NCBI GenBank assembly: GCA_050181465.1
Contig: JBFXDD010000019.1
Span: forward strand, 30,138-94,137
Reading direction: 5' to 3'
Source: JACRLW01 sp050181465
Lineage (GTDB): Bacteria > Planctomycetota > UBA1135 > UBA2386
Length of the DNA: 64,000 nucleotides
How positions within the stretch are numbered: position 1 is the first letter of the stretch; each line of letters opens with the position of its first letter. This document shows, piece after piece, positions 52,298-61,123 of the stretch. A program made the position numbers and the translations under genes. Below the pieces are notes generated by a model. That model saw nothing but the letters and a program-made list of their open reading frames with translations. It was not told the origin of the DNA and searched no databases.

Positions 52298-54562
52298 TCA
52301 GTTCGATTCGCGCGGACGCCCGGCGAGGTACTGCGGCGGCCAACTCGGATCCACGAAGCCATAGTGCCCAGCGGCATGGGCGACGAGGTAGGGATCCGCG
52401 AGGTGTGGTCGGGCGAGCGCACACAGGTCGGCTCGACCGGCCGCGAGCACGGTGTTGCAGTGGTCGGCTCCGAGGATCCCGCCGACCGCCATGACCGGGA
52501 TTCCGGTCTCGTGACGGATCCGGTCGGCGAAAGGGACCTGATACATCCGACCGTAGACCGGGACGTGCTCCGCGGAGTTGCCGCCACTGCTCACGTCGAT
52601 GAGGTCGGCACCCGCCCCGCCGAGCGCACTCGCGAGGACGACGGCCTCGTCGATCGTGAAACCCTCCTCACCCGCCCAGTCGCTCGCGGAGATCCGCACC
52701 GCCAACGGCTTGTCGGTCGGCCACGCCTCGCGCACGGCCCGGAAGACTTCGAGCGGGTAACGCATGCGACCGTGCAGGTCGCCGCCGTACTCGTCGGTGC
52801 GCCGGTTCGACAATGGCGACAGGAACGACGACAGCAGATAGCCGTGCGCCATGTGCAACTCGACGAGGTCGAAGCCCGCCCGATGCGCGCGGTGGGTTGC
52901 GGCGACGAACTGATCGCGCACGCGATCCATGTCCTCGCGGTCCATCGCGCGGGGCGACGGCCAAGTCGGCCGGAACGGATTCGACGACGGCGCCAGAGTC
53001 TGCCACGCGCCTTCGGCGGTTCCCAAGGGAACGTCTTCGCCGCCCTTGAACGGGTGGTGCACGGAGCCCTTGCGCCCCGCATGCGCGAGCTGGATGCCGA
53101 TCTTGGCCGCCGAGTGCGAATGCACGAAGTCGACGATCCGTGCGTAGGCGCGCTCTTGCTCGTCGTTCCACAGCCCGGCGCAGCCGAGCGAGATGCGTCC
53201 CTCCGGCGCGACGTTGGTCATCTCCGTGATGACGAGTCCCGCACCACCGACCGCGCGACTGCCCAAGTGCACGAGATGCCAATCGTTGGGGACACCGTCG
53301 ATCGCGCTGTACTGACACATCGGCGAAACCACGACCCGGTTGGGCAGGAGCAAGGATGCGAGGCGCACGGGTGCGAACATCGGCGGCGCGGCGGTGCCGT
53401 CCGCACGCCGCGGCGAAGCATGCGAACGCGCGAACTCCTCGGTCACTGCAGCGACGAGGCCGGGGTCACGCTTGGCGAGGTTTTCGTAGGTGATGCGCCG
53501 ACTCCGCGTCATGAGGTTGAACGTGAACGTCAGCGGATCCTGCCGGAGGTATCGCGAGCTGTTCTCGAACCACTCGAGACTGGTCTGGGCTGCGCGCTGG
53601 ACGCGAATGACCTCGGGGCGCCGAATCTCGTCGTACGCGGCGAGCACGGAACGGACGTCGTCGAGACCGCGCGCCAGGAACTGATCGCGGAGTTCGATCG
53701 CGTCTTCCATGGCGAGCTTGGTTCCCGAACCGATGGAGAAGTGCGCGGTGTGCGCCGCATCGCCCATGAGCACGACGTTCTCGTGCACCCAACGCTTGCA
53801 CGTGATCGTCGGGAAGCGGCGCCACAGCGATCGGTTGACCAGGATGCGATGGCCGTGGAGAAACTCGGCGAAGACCTGCTCACAGAACGCTGCCGACCGC
53901 TCTTCGTCCATCCGATCGAGCCCCGCCGCACGCCAGACATCGTCCTGACACTCCACGATGAACGTCCCCAGTCCCTGCTCGAAGGGATACGCGTGGACCT
54001 GGAAGAGGCCCCATTGCGTCTCCTTGAAGAGAAAAGTGAAGGCGTCCATCGGCATGTCGGTTCCGAACCACGCGAATCGACATTGCCGAGCTTCGATCGA
54101 CGGCTGGAACGTAGCGGCGAACTCGTCACGAACCCGACTGTTCACGCCGTCGACACCGAGCACGAGGTCGGCGTCCATCACGTCACTCGCGCGAGTGATC
54201 TCGCTCTGAAACCTCAGGTCGACGCCGAGTTGCCGACACCGCTCGTGCAGGATCAGCAACAACTGCTTGCGCGACATCCCGCAGAACCCGTGGCCGCTCG
54301 AGCGGACGCGGGTTTCCGGACCGCCGACGAAGGTGTCGATGTCGTCCCAGTAACGAAACGCCTCGCGAACCCGTGCCATGCTCTCCGGGTCGGCTTGATC
54401 CAGAGTGCCCAGAGTCTCGTCGCTGAACACGACTCCCCAACCGAACGTGTCGTCGGGTCGGTTTCGCTCATGGACGGTGATCTCCACACCCGGCCATGCC
54501 TTCTTCATGAGAATTGCGAAGAACAACCCGGCGGGTCCCCCACCGATCGAGACGATGCGCAT
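52298..54562 (-). CDS. Bifunctional salicylyl-CoA 5-hydroxylase / old yellow enzyme fusion
   Basis: 754 residues. The N-terminal half (1-380) is a FAD-dependent aromatic hydroxylase: GGGPAG (8-13), GDAAHTAHFSIGSG (267-280), as in salicylyl-CoA 5-hydroxylase, which makes gentisyl-CoA. The C-terminal half (395-754) is an NADH:flavin oxidoreductase of the OYE/YqjM class: LLPNRVVVSPMCQYSA, AKIGIQLAHAGRKGS, AGFDLVELHMAHGYLLSSFL, PVMAVGGI. This fusion is known as a bifunctional salicylyl-CoA 5-hydroxylase/oxidoreductase. The start at 54562 is the family start. No other aromatic catabolic gene is adjacent, and the acyl-CoA ligase at 42.1 kb is too far to link. The next gene downstream is the Tat-exported SDR, 39 bp away. 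Confidence 0.88.
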   Translation of the reverse strand: MRIVSIGGGPAGLFFAILMKKAWPGVEITVHERNRPDDTFGWGVVFSDETLGTLDQADPESMARVREAFRYWDDIDTFVGGPETRVRSSGHGFCGMSRKQLLLILHERCRQLGVDLRFQSEITRASDVMDADLVLGVDGVNSRVRDEFAATFQPSIEARQCRFAWFGTDMPMDAFTFLFKETQWGLFQVHAYPFEQGLGTFIVECQDDVWRAAGLDRMDEERSAAFCEQVFAEFLHGHRILVNRSLWRRFPTITCKRWVHENVVLMGDAAHTAHFSIGSGTKLAMEDAIELRDQFLARGLDDVRSVLAAYDEIRRPEVIRVQRAAQTSLEWFENSSRYLRQDPLTFTFNLMTRSRRITYENLAKRDPGLVAAVTEEFARSHASPRRADGTAAPPMFAPVRLASLLLPNRVVVSPMCQYSAIDGVPNDWHLVHLGSRAVGGAGLVITEMTNVAPEGRISLGCAGLWNDEQERAYARIVDFVHSHSAAKIGIQLAHAGRKGSVHHPFKGGEDVPLGTAEGAWQTLAPSSNPFRPTWPSPRAMDREDMDRVRDQFVAATHRAHRAGFDLVELHMAHGYLLSSFLSPLSNRRTDEYGGDLHGRMRYPLEVFRAVREAWPTDKPLAVRISASDWAGEEGFTIDEAVVLASALGGAGADLIDVSSGGNSAEHVPVYGRMYQVPFADRIRHETGIPVMAVGGILGADHCNTVLAAGRADLCALARPHLADPYLVAHAAGHYGFVDPSWPPQYLAGRPRESN

Positions 54563-54636
54563 TGCGGGATTGTTAGGTCCGACAGAAGCCCGCGCAACAA
54601 TCTGGTCGATGACGGTTCCCACCCGTAACCGCCGGC

Positions 54637-55884
54637 ATGCTCGACGCACTCTTCCTCCTGACCGGACTCGCATGGATCGCCGTGGTCGTCGGCGTCTTCG
54701 TCGGTCTCGGCCGTCTCGAGCGCCTGCCGCGGCGCTGGCAAGCCACCTCCGCGTCGCGATCGAAGGTCACCGCGGTCATCCCGATTCGAAACGGCGCCGA
54801 GGAGATCGACGCGACAATCAACGGCCTCCTCTCGCAACGAGGAGTGTCCTTGTCGATCATTGCCGTGGACGACCGCTCGACCGACGCCACCGCCGAGATT
54901 CTTGCCGATCGCGCCGCCCGCGATCCACGCGTGACCGTCGTACGGATCACGGAACTGCCGGAAGGTTGGCTTGGAAAACCTCATGCCTGTCACCACGGCT
55001 CGCAAGCGGCCCGGGATGCCGACTGGCTCTTGTTCGTCGACTCGGACAGCGTGCTCGGTCCGGACGTGGTCGTTCGCGCCCTCAGCGAGGCCCACCACAA
55101 CGGCTTCCGCCACCTCAGTCTCGTCCCAGAGTGCGTCGGCGCGACGATTCCCGGCCGCGCGCTGATCATCAGCTTGTCCGCCGGCTTGTTCCTGCGCGCC
55201 GCCGCGCTGATGCGCGACCGCGACCCGCGGCCCTTCGGCGTGGGTGCATTCTCACTCATAGACCGCGGGCTGTACGACTCACTGGGTGGCCATGCACGGT
55301 TGCGCATGCGGGTAGTCGAAGACGTCGACCTCTGCCGCATGGTGTTGGAGGGCGGGGAGCGCAGCACGATGCGCATGGCGGTCGAGGACTTCCGGGTGCG
55401 TTGGATCACGGACTTCCCGAGCGCCTTCCAGATCCTCGAGAAGAACTACTTCGCCCTGTTCGGATTCCGCACACTGCCCGCGATGTTGGCCGCGACCGTG
55501 CAACTCGTCGGTCCGCTCCTCGCGCTCGCCGGTTTCCTCTCCGGTACGCCGTCGGGCTTCCTTGCCGCCGTCGCCTACGCCGCAACCACACTCTGCGGCA
55601 TCGAGATCTGCGACCGCTACCACCGCACTCCGCTGTATGCCATCGCGGTGCCGCTACTTCTCCCGATGTCCGCCGTGCTCCTCCTGCACAGCATCGTGCG
55701 GACGATCCACGCCGGCGGCGTCCGCTGGCGCGACACCTTCTATCCGTTGGCACGACTGCGAGCAGCCGCCGGACCACTTCCGCCAATCACGCCGGTCACG
55801 ACCGCTCTGGAACGCGATGCGACTCCAGTTCCGCAACCGTCTTCGGACAGGATTCGGTCAGCGACCGGTTTCCCGCCGACGTGA
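54637..55884 (+). CDS. Membrane GT2 glycosyltransferase, HpnB-like
   Basis: 415 residues. One N-terminal membrane segment (LFLLTGLAWIAVVVGVFVGL) is followed by a GT2 domain: VTAVIPIRNGAEEID, IIAVDDRSTDATAEIL, LLFVDSDSVLG (metal-binding DSD) and VVEDVDLCRMV. Several C-terminal membrane segments come next (about 285-375). The order and length match hopanoid-biosynthesis-associated HpnB and ceramide glucosyltransferase-like proteins, but no hopanoid genes are present, so the acceptor is unknown. The coding region runs 89 bp past the stop of the convergent aminopeptidase gene, giving a true 3' overlap. It is divergent from the hydroxylase gene (74 bp). Confidence 0.82.
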   Translation: MLDALFLLTGLAWIAVVVGVFVGLGRLERLPRRWQATSASRSKVTAVIPIRNGAEEIDATINGLLSQRGVSLSIIAVDDRSTDATAEILADRAARDPRVTVVRITELPEGWLGKPHACHHGSQAARDADWLLFVDSDSVLGPDVVVRALSEAHHNGFRHLSLVPECVGATIPGRALIISLSAGLFLRAAALMRDRDPRPFGVGAFSLIDRGLYDSLGGHARLRMRVVEDVDLCRMVLEGGERSTMRMAVEDFRVRWITDFPSAFQILEKNYFALFGFRTLPAMLAATVQLVGPLLALAGFLSGTPSGFLAAVAYAATTLCGIEICDRYHRTPLYAIAVPLLLPMSAVLLLHSIVRTIHAGGVRWRDTFYPLARLRAAAGPLPPITPVTTALERDATPVPQPSSDRIRSATGFPPT

Positions 55885-57154
55885 CCAGGATGTCGTCCTC
55901 GATGCGGATACCGATGCCGCGGAACTCCTTCGGTATGTCGCGTGCGGCAGGATCGAAGTAGAGGCCCGGCTCGACAGTCAACACCATTCCCGGTTCGAAT
56001 GGACGGGCGCGACCGCGCTCGTCCTGGTAGGCCCCGCAATCGTGGACGTCGAGCCCGAGCCAATGACTCGTGCCGTGCATGTAGAAGGGCATGAAGGCCT
56101 TCGACTTCAGCAGCTCGGTGGGCTTTCCCGAGAGGATTCCGAGCCGAACGAGGCCCTTGGTGAGTTCGCGCTGCGCCACTTTGTGAGGAGTGTCCGAGGG
56201 CCGGCCCGGTCGGATGGAATCGATCGCGGCAAGCTGTGCCCGCAGGACGACCTGGTAGACTGCACGTTGAGGCGCGGAGAACTCAGGGTCGATCGGCCAA
56301 GTGCGCGTGATATCCGCCGTGTAGCCGTCGATCTCGCAGCCCGCGTCGATCAACACCAAGTCGCCATGTCGCGTCGCGCGCGCATTCTCGTGGTAATGCA
56401 GCACACACGCGTTGGCCCCGCTCGCGACGATCGACTCGTAGCCGTTGCGCGCGCTGCCGTGCGCTCGGAATTCGCGCTCGAGCGCCGCCTGGAGTTCGAA
56501 CTCGCGCATGCCGGCGCGGGCGGCGCGCATCGCGGCGACGTGGCCGATTGCCGCGACACGGCCGGCTTCGGTGAGCGCGGCGATCTCGAGGTCGTCCTTG
56601 ATGAGCCGCAACTCGGCGATGCTGGGAACGGGGTCGACGAGGATCGGGTGCGCCGGCAGGTTGGCACGCGCTCTGCTTCGCTCACGCGCGAGCTGACCGA
56701 ACGCGTCGAACAAGAGGCTGTCCAACGCAGGATCGGCTCCCAGTCGAACGAACAGCCTGGCATGCGCACGCAGCAGCTCGGGCAACCGTTGGCGAAGCTC
56801 CTGGATCGGTCGACACTCCTCGATGCCGAACTCCCGCTGCGTGCCTTCGACTCCGTAGCGATGCCCGTCCCAGATCTCGCGCTCCTTGTCGCGCGGGCGC
56901 ACGAACATCACCGTCCTCACCTTCTTGCGCTCCCGCCACGCGAAGAGAACGGCTTCCGGTTCGGGAAAGGCCGTCAGCCAATGCAGATCGCTGCCGGGAC
57001 GAAACGCGTGGTGCACATCACCGTTGCGGATCGACTCCCGCGCCGTCGGCAGGACGAGGAGACCGTCGCCGAGTCGTTCGAGCAGACGGGCACGCCGTTG
57101 TGCGCAGCAGGAGACGAGCGTCGCGAGATCGGTGGTTAGGTATCTTCCACTCAT
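55796..57154 (-). CDS. pepP: Xaa-Pro aminopeptidase (aminopeptidase P, M24B)
   Basis: 452 residues, close to the 441 of E. coli PepP. It removes N-terminal residues before proline in the cytoplasm with a two-metal centre. An N-terminal AMP_N domain (SIRNGDVHHAFRPGSDLHWL) precedes the pita-bread catalytic domain. Metal ligands are visible in DAGCEIDGYTADITRT (two Asp), HGTSHWLGLDVHD (His), LTVEPGLY (Glu) and IGIRIEDDILV (Glu). The frame ends TAELESHRVPERS-like and the C-terminus aligns well, so the 89-bp overlap with the opposing GT2 gene is real. It lies 54 bp downstream of metF on the same strand. Confidence 0.92.
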   Translation of the reverse strand: MSGRYLTTDLATLVSCCAQRRARLLERLGDGLLVLPTARESIRNGDVHHAFRPGSDLHWLTAFPEPEAVLFAWRERKKVRTVMFVRPRDKEREIWDGHRYGVEGTQREFGIEECRPIQELRQRLPELLRAHARLFVRLGADPALDSLLFDAFGQLARERSRARANLPAHPILVDPVPSIAELRLIKDDLEIAALTEAGRVAAIGHVAAMRAARAGMREFELQAALEREFRAHGSARNGYESIVASGANACVLHYHENARATRHGDLVLIDAGCEIDGYTADITRTWPIDPEFSAPQRAVYQVVLRAQLAAIDSIRPGRPSDTPHKVAQRELTKGLVRLGILSGKPTELLKSKAFMPFYMHGTSHWLGLDVHDCGAYQDERGRARPFEPGMVLTVEPGLYFDPAARDIPKEFRGIGIRIEDDILVTSAGNRSLTESCPKTVAELESHRVPERS

Positions 57155-57208
57155 GACTGGATGGCCGCGATCCGCGGCGCGAGCGTCGGCACGTATGCGG
57201 AGTCGGAC

Positions 57209-58081
57209 TCAGAGCCCAAGGGCGGCGTGCACCGCGAGCGTCGCCGACGACTTGTTCAGCGTGTAGAAGTGCAATCCGGGCGCGCCGAGATCGAGGAGTT
57301 CATTGCACTGCTGCGTCGTCCAGGTCACGCCGGTGGCGACGACCGCGGCGGCGTCCTCTCGCACGATCTCGAGCCGTCGGAGCAGTTCCTGGGGAATGCG
57401 CGCGCCACACATCGACGTGAAGCGCTGGACCTGCGCGACGTTCGTTACCGGCATCAGGCCGGGCACGATCGGCACGCTGATTCCGGCGCTGCGTGCGCGG
57501 CGCAGGAACGCGAAGTAATCGCCGTTGTCGAAGAACAACTGCGACACCAGAAAGTCCACGCCCTGCTCGACCTTGTTCACCAAGTGCTGGAGATCGACTC
57601 CGAGATCGGTCGCCTCCACGTGCTTCTCCGGGTAGCACGCCGCACCGACACACAGCGGATAGCCGCGATCCCGGATGAAGGCGACGAGCTCGGAAGCGTG
57701 TGCGAAACCACCGTCGACCGCCTGGAAGCCGGCCTCGCCCGCCGGCGGATCGCCGCGCAGCGCCAGCACGTTCTCGGTCCCTTCGTCGACGAGCCGACGC
57801 AGGATCTCGTCGATTTGCTGGCGCGTGCTGCCGACGCAGGTCAGGTGCGCCATCGTCTCGATCTTCAGATCGCGCTTGATGCGTGCGACCAGATCGAGAG
57901 TGCGATCACGGGTGCTTCCACCGGCCCCGTAGGTCACCGAGACGAACGACGGCCGACAAGGTCGCAACGCGGCGACGGTGCGGTAGAGCGCCTCGACTCC
58001 GTCATCGGATCGCGGCGGGAAGAACTCGAAGGAGACGACGGGGGAGCCGTCTTGGCCGAACATGTCGGCGATCCGCACCAT
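57209..58081 (-). CDS. metF: 5,10-methylenetetrahydrofolate reductase
   Basis: 290 residues, close to the usual 290-300. It reduces methylene-THF to methyl-THF for methionine synthesis, using FAD, in the cytoplasm. Core motifs are VSFEFFPPRSDDGVEALY, SVTYGAGGSTRDRT, MAHLTCVGSTRQQI, NVLALRGDPP, DFLVSQLFFDN and GLMPVTNVAQVQRFTSMCGA, followed by LHFYTLNKS. All known FAD and substrate contacts in the GGST and ALRGD blocks are kept. A GNAT gene ends 17 bp upstream and pepP begins 54 bp downstream, so this may be a loose operon of housekeeping genes. No methionine riboswitch was seen before it. Confidence 0.94.
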   Translation of the reverse strand: MVRIADMFGQDGSPVVSFEFFPPRSDDGVEALYRTVAALRPCRPSFVSVTYGAGGSTRDRTLDLVARIKRDLKIETMAHLTCVGSTRQQIDEILRRLVDEGTENVLALRGDPPAGEAGFQAVDGGFAHASELVAFIRDRGYPLCVGAACYPEKHVEATDLGVDLQHLVNKVEQGVDFLVSQLFFDNGDYFAFLRRARSAGISVPIVPGLMPVTNVAQVQRFTSMCGARIPQELLRRLEIVREDAAAVVATGVTWTTQQCNELLDLGAPGLHFYTLNKSSATLAVHAALGL

Positions 58082-58098
58082 GCACGAAGGTTAGCCCG

Positions 58099-58623
58099 TC
58101 ACCCCGTCGCGGATCCACCGTCGGCGAGCGCATCGATCGCCGCCTGACCTTCGACCATGCACACGCGCCATGCCGGCATCACGCGAGCACCCATGCGCTC
58201 GTAGAAGCGGATCGCGCCCTCGTTCCAGTCGAGGACGCACCACTGCAGGCGCCAGGCGCCGCGATCGCGCGCGACTCTGGCCACCGCGCGAAGCAGGGCC
58301 TCGCCGACGCCCTTGCCGCGGTGCGCGGGGCTCACGAAGAGGTCCTCGAGATGCAGGCAGCGGCGCGTCAGAAACGTGGAATACACCGGATAGTGGAGGG
58401 CGAAGCCGGCCGGCACGCCGGCGATCTCGGCGAGCAACACTTCGCATGCCGGCGGCGTCATCGACAAGTGTTCGCGAAGACGCTCCACACCTCCTTCGCG
58501 CTGGACACGCTCCTCCATCTGCTCGAACCGCGCCAGTTCGACGATGAATGCGAACACCGTTGCCGCGTCGTCCGGGGTCGCGGCACGAATGCGAAGTGGT
58601 GACTCGATCGGGGTCTCATGCAT
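58099..58623 (-). CDS. GNAT acetyltransferase, SSAT-like
   Basis: 174 residues from ATG 58623, which overlaps the upstream stop and has GAGG 9 nt upstream; ATG 58632 is an alternative. The GNAT fold is complete: RIRAATPDDAATVFAFIVEL, YSTFLTRRCLHLEDLFVSPA, then HRGKGVGEALL (acetyl-CoA pyrophosphate loop) and CVLDWNEGAIRFYERMGA. The LHLEDLFV and WNEGAIRFYER blocks match diamine/spermidine N-acetyltransferases (SSAT) and thialysine acetyltransferases. It probably acetylates a small polyamine-like amine in the cytoplasm, although the substrate is not certain. It is coupled to the gene upstream. Confidence 0.85.
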   Translation of the reverse strand: MHETPIESPLRIRAATPDDAATVFAFIVELARFEQMEERVQREGGVERLREHLSMTPPACEVLLAEIAGVPAGFALHYPVYSTFLTRRCLHLEDLFVSPAHRGKGVGEALLRAVARVARDRGAWRLQWCVLDWNEGAIRFYERMGARVMPAWRVCMVEGQAAIDALADGGSATG

Positions 58624-59083
58624 CGGGGTCATCCTCACGGGGAACTCGCAACGACTTCATCAGCGCTGCCAGCCGTCGACCTTCGGCTAGATCCGCGAGT
58701 TCGGCTGCGCCGACCACCTCGACGTCGTGGACCGCCACGAAGCGTAGGAAAGTCGTCTGATCGCTGCTTCCGACCACGCAGAGCCGCCGACCGCGTCGCG
58801 CGCGCACGTCGTAGTCGCTCACGTCGTCGAAATGGATGCGATCGATGGCTCGCGGCGCGGGGCGGACGCGCGACCACGCCGACCCGAATCCAGGCTCGAA
58901 GAACCGCCACAGCAGTTCTGCATCGGCCGCCGAATCAGCCGCCAGGTGTGCGATCACCGCCTCGCCGAGGCGCCAGACGACATGGAAGCCCCCATCGGCC
59001 TCCAACACCCGCAGGGTCTCGTGACCATCGCGCCGAAACGCCGCCCCGACTGAGCCGCCGAATCGCGCGAGGTCCGACGTCAA
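58616..59083 (-). CDS. Small protein coupled to the EI-like phosphotransferase
   Basis: 155 residues if it begins at TTG 59083, whose TTGA overlaps the stop of the upstream EI-like gene. The frame is open to 59173 but that part would lie inside the other gene. I recognise no family. The chain is alpha/beta: FRRDGHETLRVLEADGGFHV, LLWRFFEPGFGSAW, IDRIHFDDVSDYDVRARRGR, QTTFLRFVAVHDVEVVGAAE. The central part (DDVSDYDVR) is reminiscent of small PH-like or plasma-membrane-binding folds but this is only a guess. The tight coupling on both sides suggests a function with the phosphotransferase upstream or the GNAT downstream. Confidence 0.5.
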   Translation of the reverse strand: MTSDLARFGGSVGAAFRRDGHETLRVLEADGGFHVVWRLGEAVIAHLAADSAADAELLWRFFEPGFGSAWSRVRPAPRAIDRIHFDDVSDYDVRARRGRRLCVVGSSDQTTFLRFVAVHDVEVVGAAELADLAEGRRLAALMKSLRVPREDDPDA

Positions 59084-60813
59084 CCCTGCACCTGCCCCAC
59101 GGATCGAAGCAGGATTCGCTGGGCGTCGAGCGCGCGCGGCGCCTCCTGCAATTCCTCGGCGAAGCTCTCGCACTGGTCGATCGTCACGCGCGCGAGCACG
59201 TCCAACACCGCGGCGACGTTCACGGGCGCGATGGCGAAGTCGCGGTAGCCGACGCCGAGGTAGAACGGCAGGCGCACCGGATCGGCAGCGACCTCGCCGA
59301 ACAAGACGACCGGCTTCTCCGCCGCGCGGGCCTCCTTCGCCATGCGAGTGAGCAACTCGAACATGGCCGGATGGGGCATGCCGTAGTAGTCGCGCACCTG
59401 CGCCGAGTCGCGATCGGCGGCGACGAGCAAGGCCTGCAAGTCGTCGAGCCCGACCACGAGGAAGTCACTCTCGGCGAGCAAGGTGCGGCAGACGATCGCC
59501 GCGGCGGGCACCTCCACGATCGGCGCGACCGCTAGGGTCTCGGCGCACTCGACTCCACGGCGGCGCAACTCCTGCCGCTCCTCTAGGATCGCGGCTCGCA
59601 CCCGCTGGATGTCGGTCAGACCGGTGACGAAGGGGATGAGGACCGCTGCGTTGTGGGTGTGCGCCGCGGCGCGCAAGATCGCACGCAATTGCGCACGCAG
59701 GAGCGTCTGGCGGCCGAGGAGCGCGCGGACTCCCCGCATCCCAAGCGCCGGATTCCGTCCCTCCGCCGCAGGCAAGCCGGCGACTCCGGAGCCCGGCGCG
59801 ACGTCGAGCAGGCGGAGCCAAGCCGGCCGCTTGGGATCGGCCATCACCTCTTTGTAGTGATGCACGAGCGCGTCCTCGCCGGGCAGGCGCTTCTCGACCA
59901 GGAAGAGCAGTTCCGTGCGATACACGCCGACCCCCGCCATTCCGTAGGTCTGCGCCATGTTGACCTCCGCGAGGTTGCCGCAGGCCGCGAGGATCCGCAC
60001 GGGTGTTCCGTCGCGTGTCTCGTGGGACTGGTCGGCGTTCGGCATCGCGCGCCGTGCGCTCTCCAGTCGGCGCGCCGCCTCGGCGAACTCTGCACACAGA
60101 CGTTCGTCGGGATCGACGTGGAGTTCGCCCGCACCCGCATCGACGATGACCATCACGCCGTCGCTGAGCTTGCCGGGCAAGTCCACGATCCCGGTGATCG
60201 TGGGAATACCCATCGAGCGCGCCAGGATCGCGGCATGGCTGTTGACGCCGCCTTCTTCCGTGACGATGCCGTCGACGAGCGAATTGTCGAGCTGGAACAG
60301 GTCGTTCACCGACAGCCTTCGCGCAGCGAGCACGTAGCGACCCGACTGCTCCCGCGGCGCGATGCGTTCGACACCCGGTTCGAGATTGCGAATGAGCCGC
60401 GTCGCGACGTCACGAAAGTCTCCGGCGCGCTGGCGCAAGTAGTCGTTCTCGACGAGTTGGAAGATGCGGTCGTAGTCGTCGGCGACTTTCCGGATCGCTG
60501 CGCGAACCGAGTAACGCTCGCGCACGACGAGCTTCTCGATCTCCTCGATGAACATCGGGTCGCGCAGATACGCGATGTGCACGTCGAAGATGCGCAACTC
60601 GTTCTCGCCGAGCGCCCCCTCGTGATGTCCCTTGAGTGCCTCGATCTGTTGGCGACTGACCTCGAGCGCGGCCCGCAGCGCGTTCAGTTCCACTTCGACT
60701 TGATCGCTCGGGATCCGTTGTGGTGCGCGCTCGGCCGCTTCGTAGCCGACCAAGCGAACCGGCCCCACCGCGATGCCCGCGGACACCGCTTCCCCGGAGT
60801 GCACCTTCACCAT
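59080..60813 (-). CDS. PTS enzyme I-like PEP phosphotransferase with altered PEP site
   Basis: 577 residues, full length for the EI family. The phospho-histidine domain keeps the active His193 in EEGGVNSHAAILARS. In the PEP-binding barrel Arg299 (GVYRTELLFL), Arg334, Arg360 (GMRGVR), Glu434 (VEVPAAA) and Asp457/458 (GLDD) are kept. However, the GGDK motif reads APGSG, so the Lys is lost, and the catalytic Cys (Cys502 in E. coli) reads Phe505 in VVLFGEVAAD. PEP turnover is therefore doubtful. No HPr or EII gene is nearby. It may be a regulatory or scaffold relative of EI. The stop overlaps the next start (TTGA). Confidence 0.78.
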   Translation of the reverse strand: MVKVHSGEAVSAGIAVGPVRLVGYEAAERAPQRIPSDQVEVELNALRAALEVSRQQIEALKGHHEGALGENELRIFDVHIAYLRDPMFIEEIEKLVVRERYSVRAAIRKVADDYDRIFQLVENDYLRQRAGDFRDVATRLIRNLEPGVERIAPREQSGRYVLAARRLSVNDLFQLDNSLVDGIVTEEGGVNSHAAILARSMGIPTITGIVDLPGKLSDGVMVIVDAGAGELHVDPDERLCAEFAEAARRLESARRAMPNADQSHETRDGTPVRILAACGNLAEVNMAQTYGMAGVGVYRTELLFLVEKRLPGEDALVHHYKEVMADPKRPAWLRLLDVAPGSGVAGLPAAEGRNPALGMRGVRALLGRQTLLRAQLRAILRAAAHTHNAAVLIPFVTGLTDIQRVRAAILEERQELRRRGVECAETLAVAPIVEVPAAAIVCRTLLAESDFLVVGLDDLQALLVAADRDSAQVRDYYGMPHPAMFELLTRMAKEARAAEKPVVLFGEVAADPVRLPFYLGVGYRDFAIAPVNVAAVLDVLARVTIDQCESFAEELQEAPRALDAQRILLRSVGQVQG

Positions 60814-61123
60814 GACCGGCTCTCCTTGCGCGGCGATGCGTCTGCGACCGCGATCCGAACGCCGACGGCAGCCCCGACCGACCAGCAGAGAGAGGAAGTC
60901 GAAGGCAGCCCGTCGTGTCCGGATGGGTCGAGATTCACGGGCAGGATTCGAGCGCCCCGGGCGCGCCGATCAATTCCCGACCCGACGGCTTTCGTCCGAT
61001 CCCGACCGCAGCACATCGAGTGGACCGCCCGAGTTGCCCCGTTGCCCCGAAGCGGACCGTCCTCCACAATCTCCGGCTCCCCCGCGCGCTGCGCGGAGCC
61101 GTTCCACATCCCCCTGCCAGCCC
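60814..61123. other. Divergent intergenic region between the EI-like gene and lpxA
   Basis: 310 bp separating two divergent starts, so it should contain promoters for both operons. Open frames in it are short, Ser/Pro/Arg-rich and unlike any known protein. No clear promoter hexamers, operator or RNA structure stood out, and the palindromic repeat family is absent here. Confidence 0.5.

Noticed and set aside
52364..54628. 754-codon plus-strand frame opposite the salicylyl-CoA hydroxylase gene
   Set aside because: The minus-strand protein is a recognised two-domain flavoenzyme. The opposite frame has no family features.
60814..61123. Short frame upstream of lpxA as a separate gene
   Set aside because: 86 codons, Ser/Pro/Arg-rich, overlapping the lpxA start in another frame; no motif.
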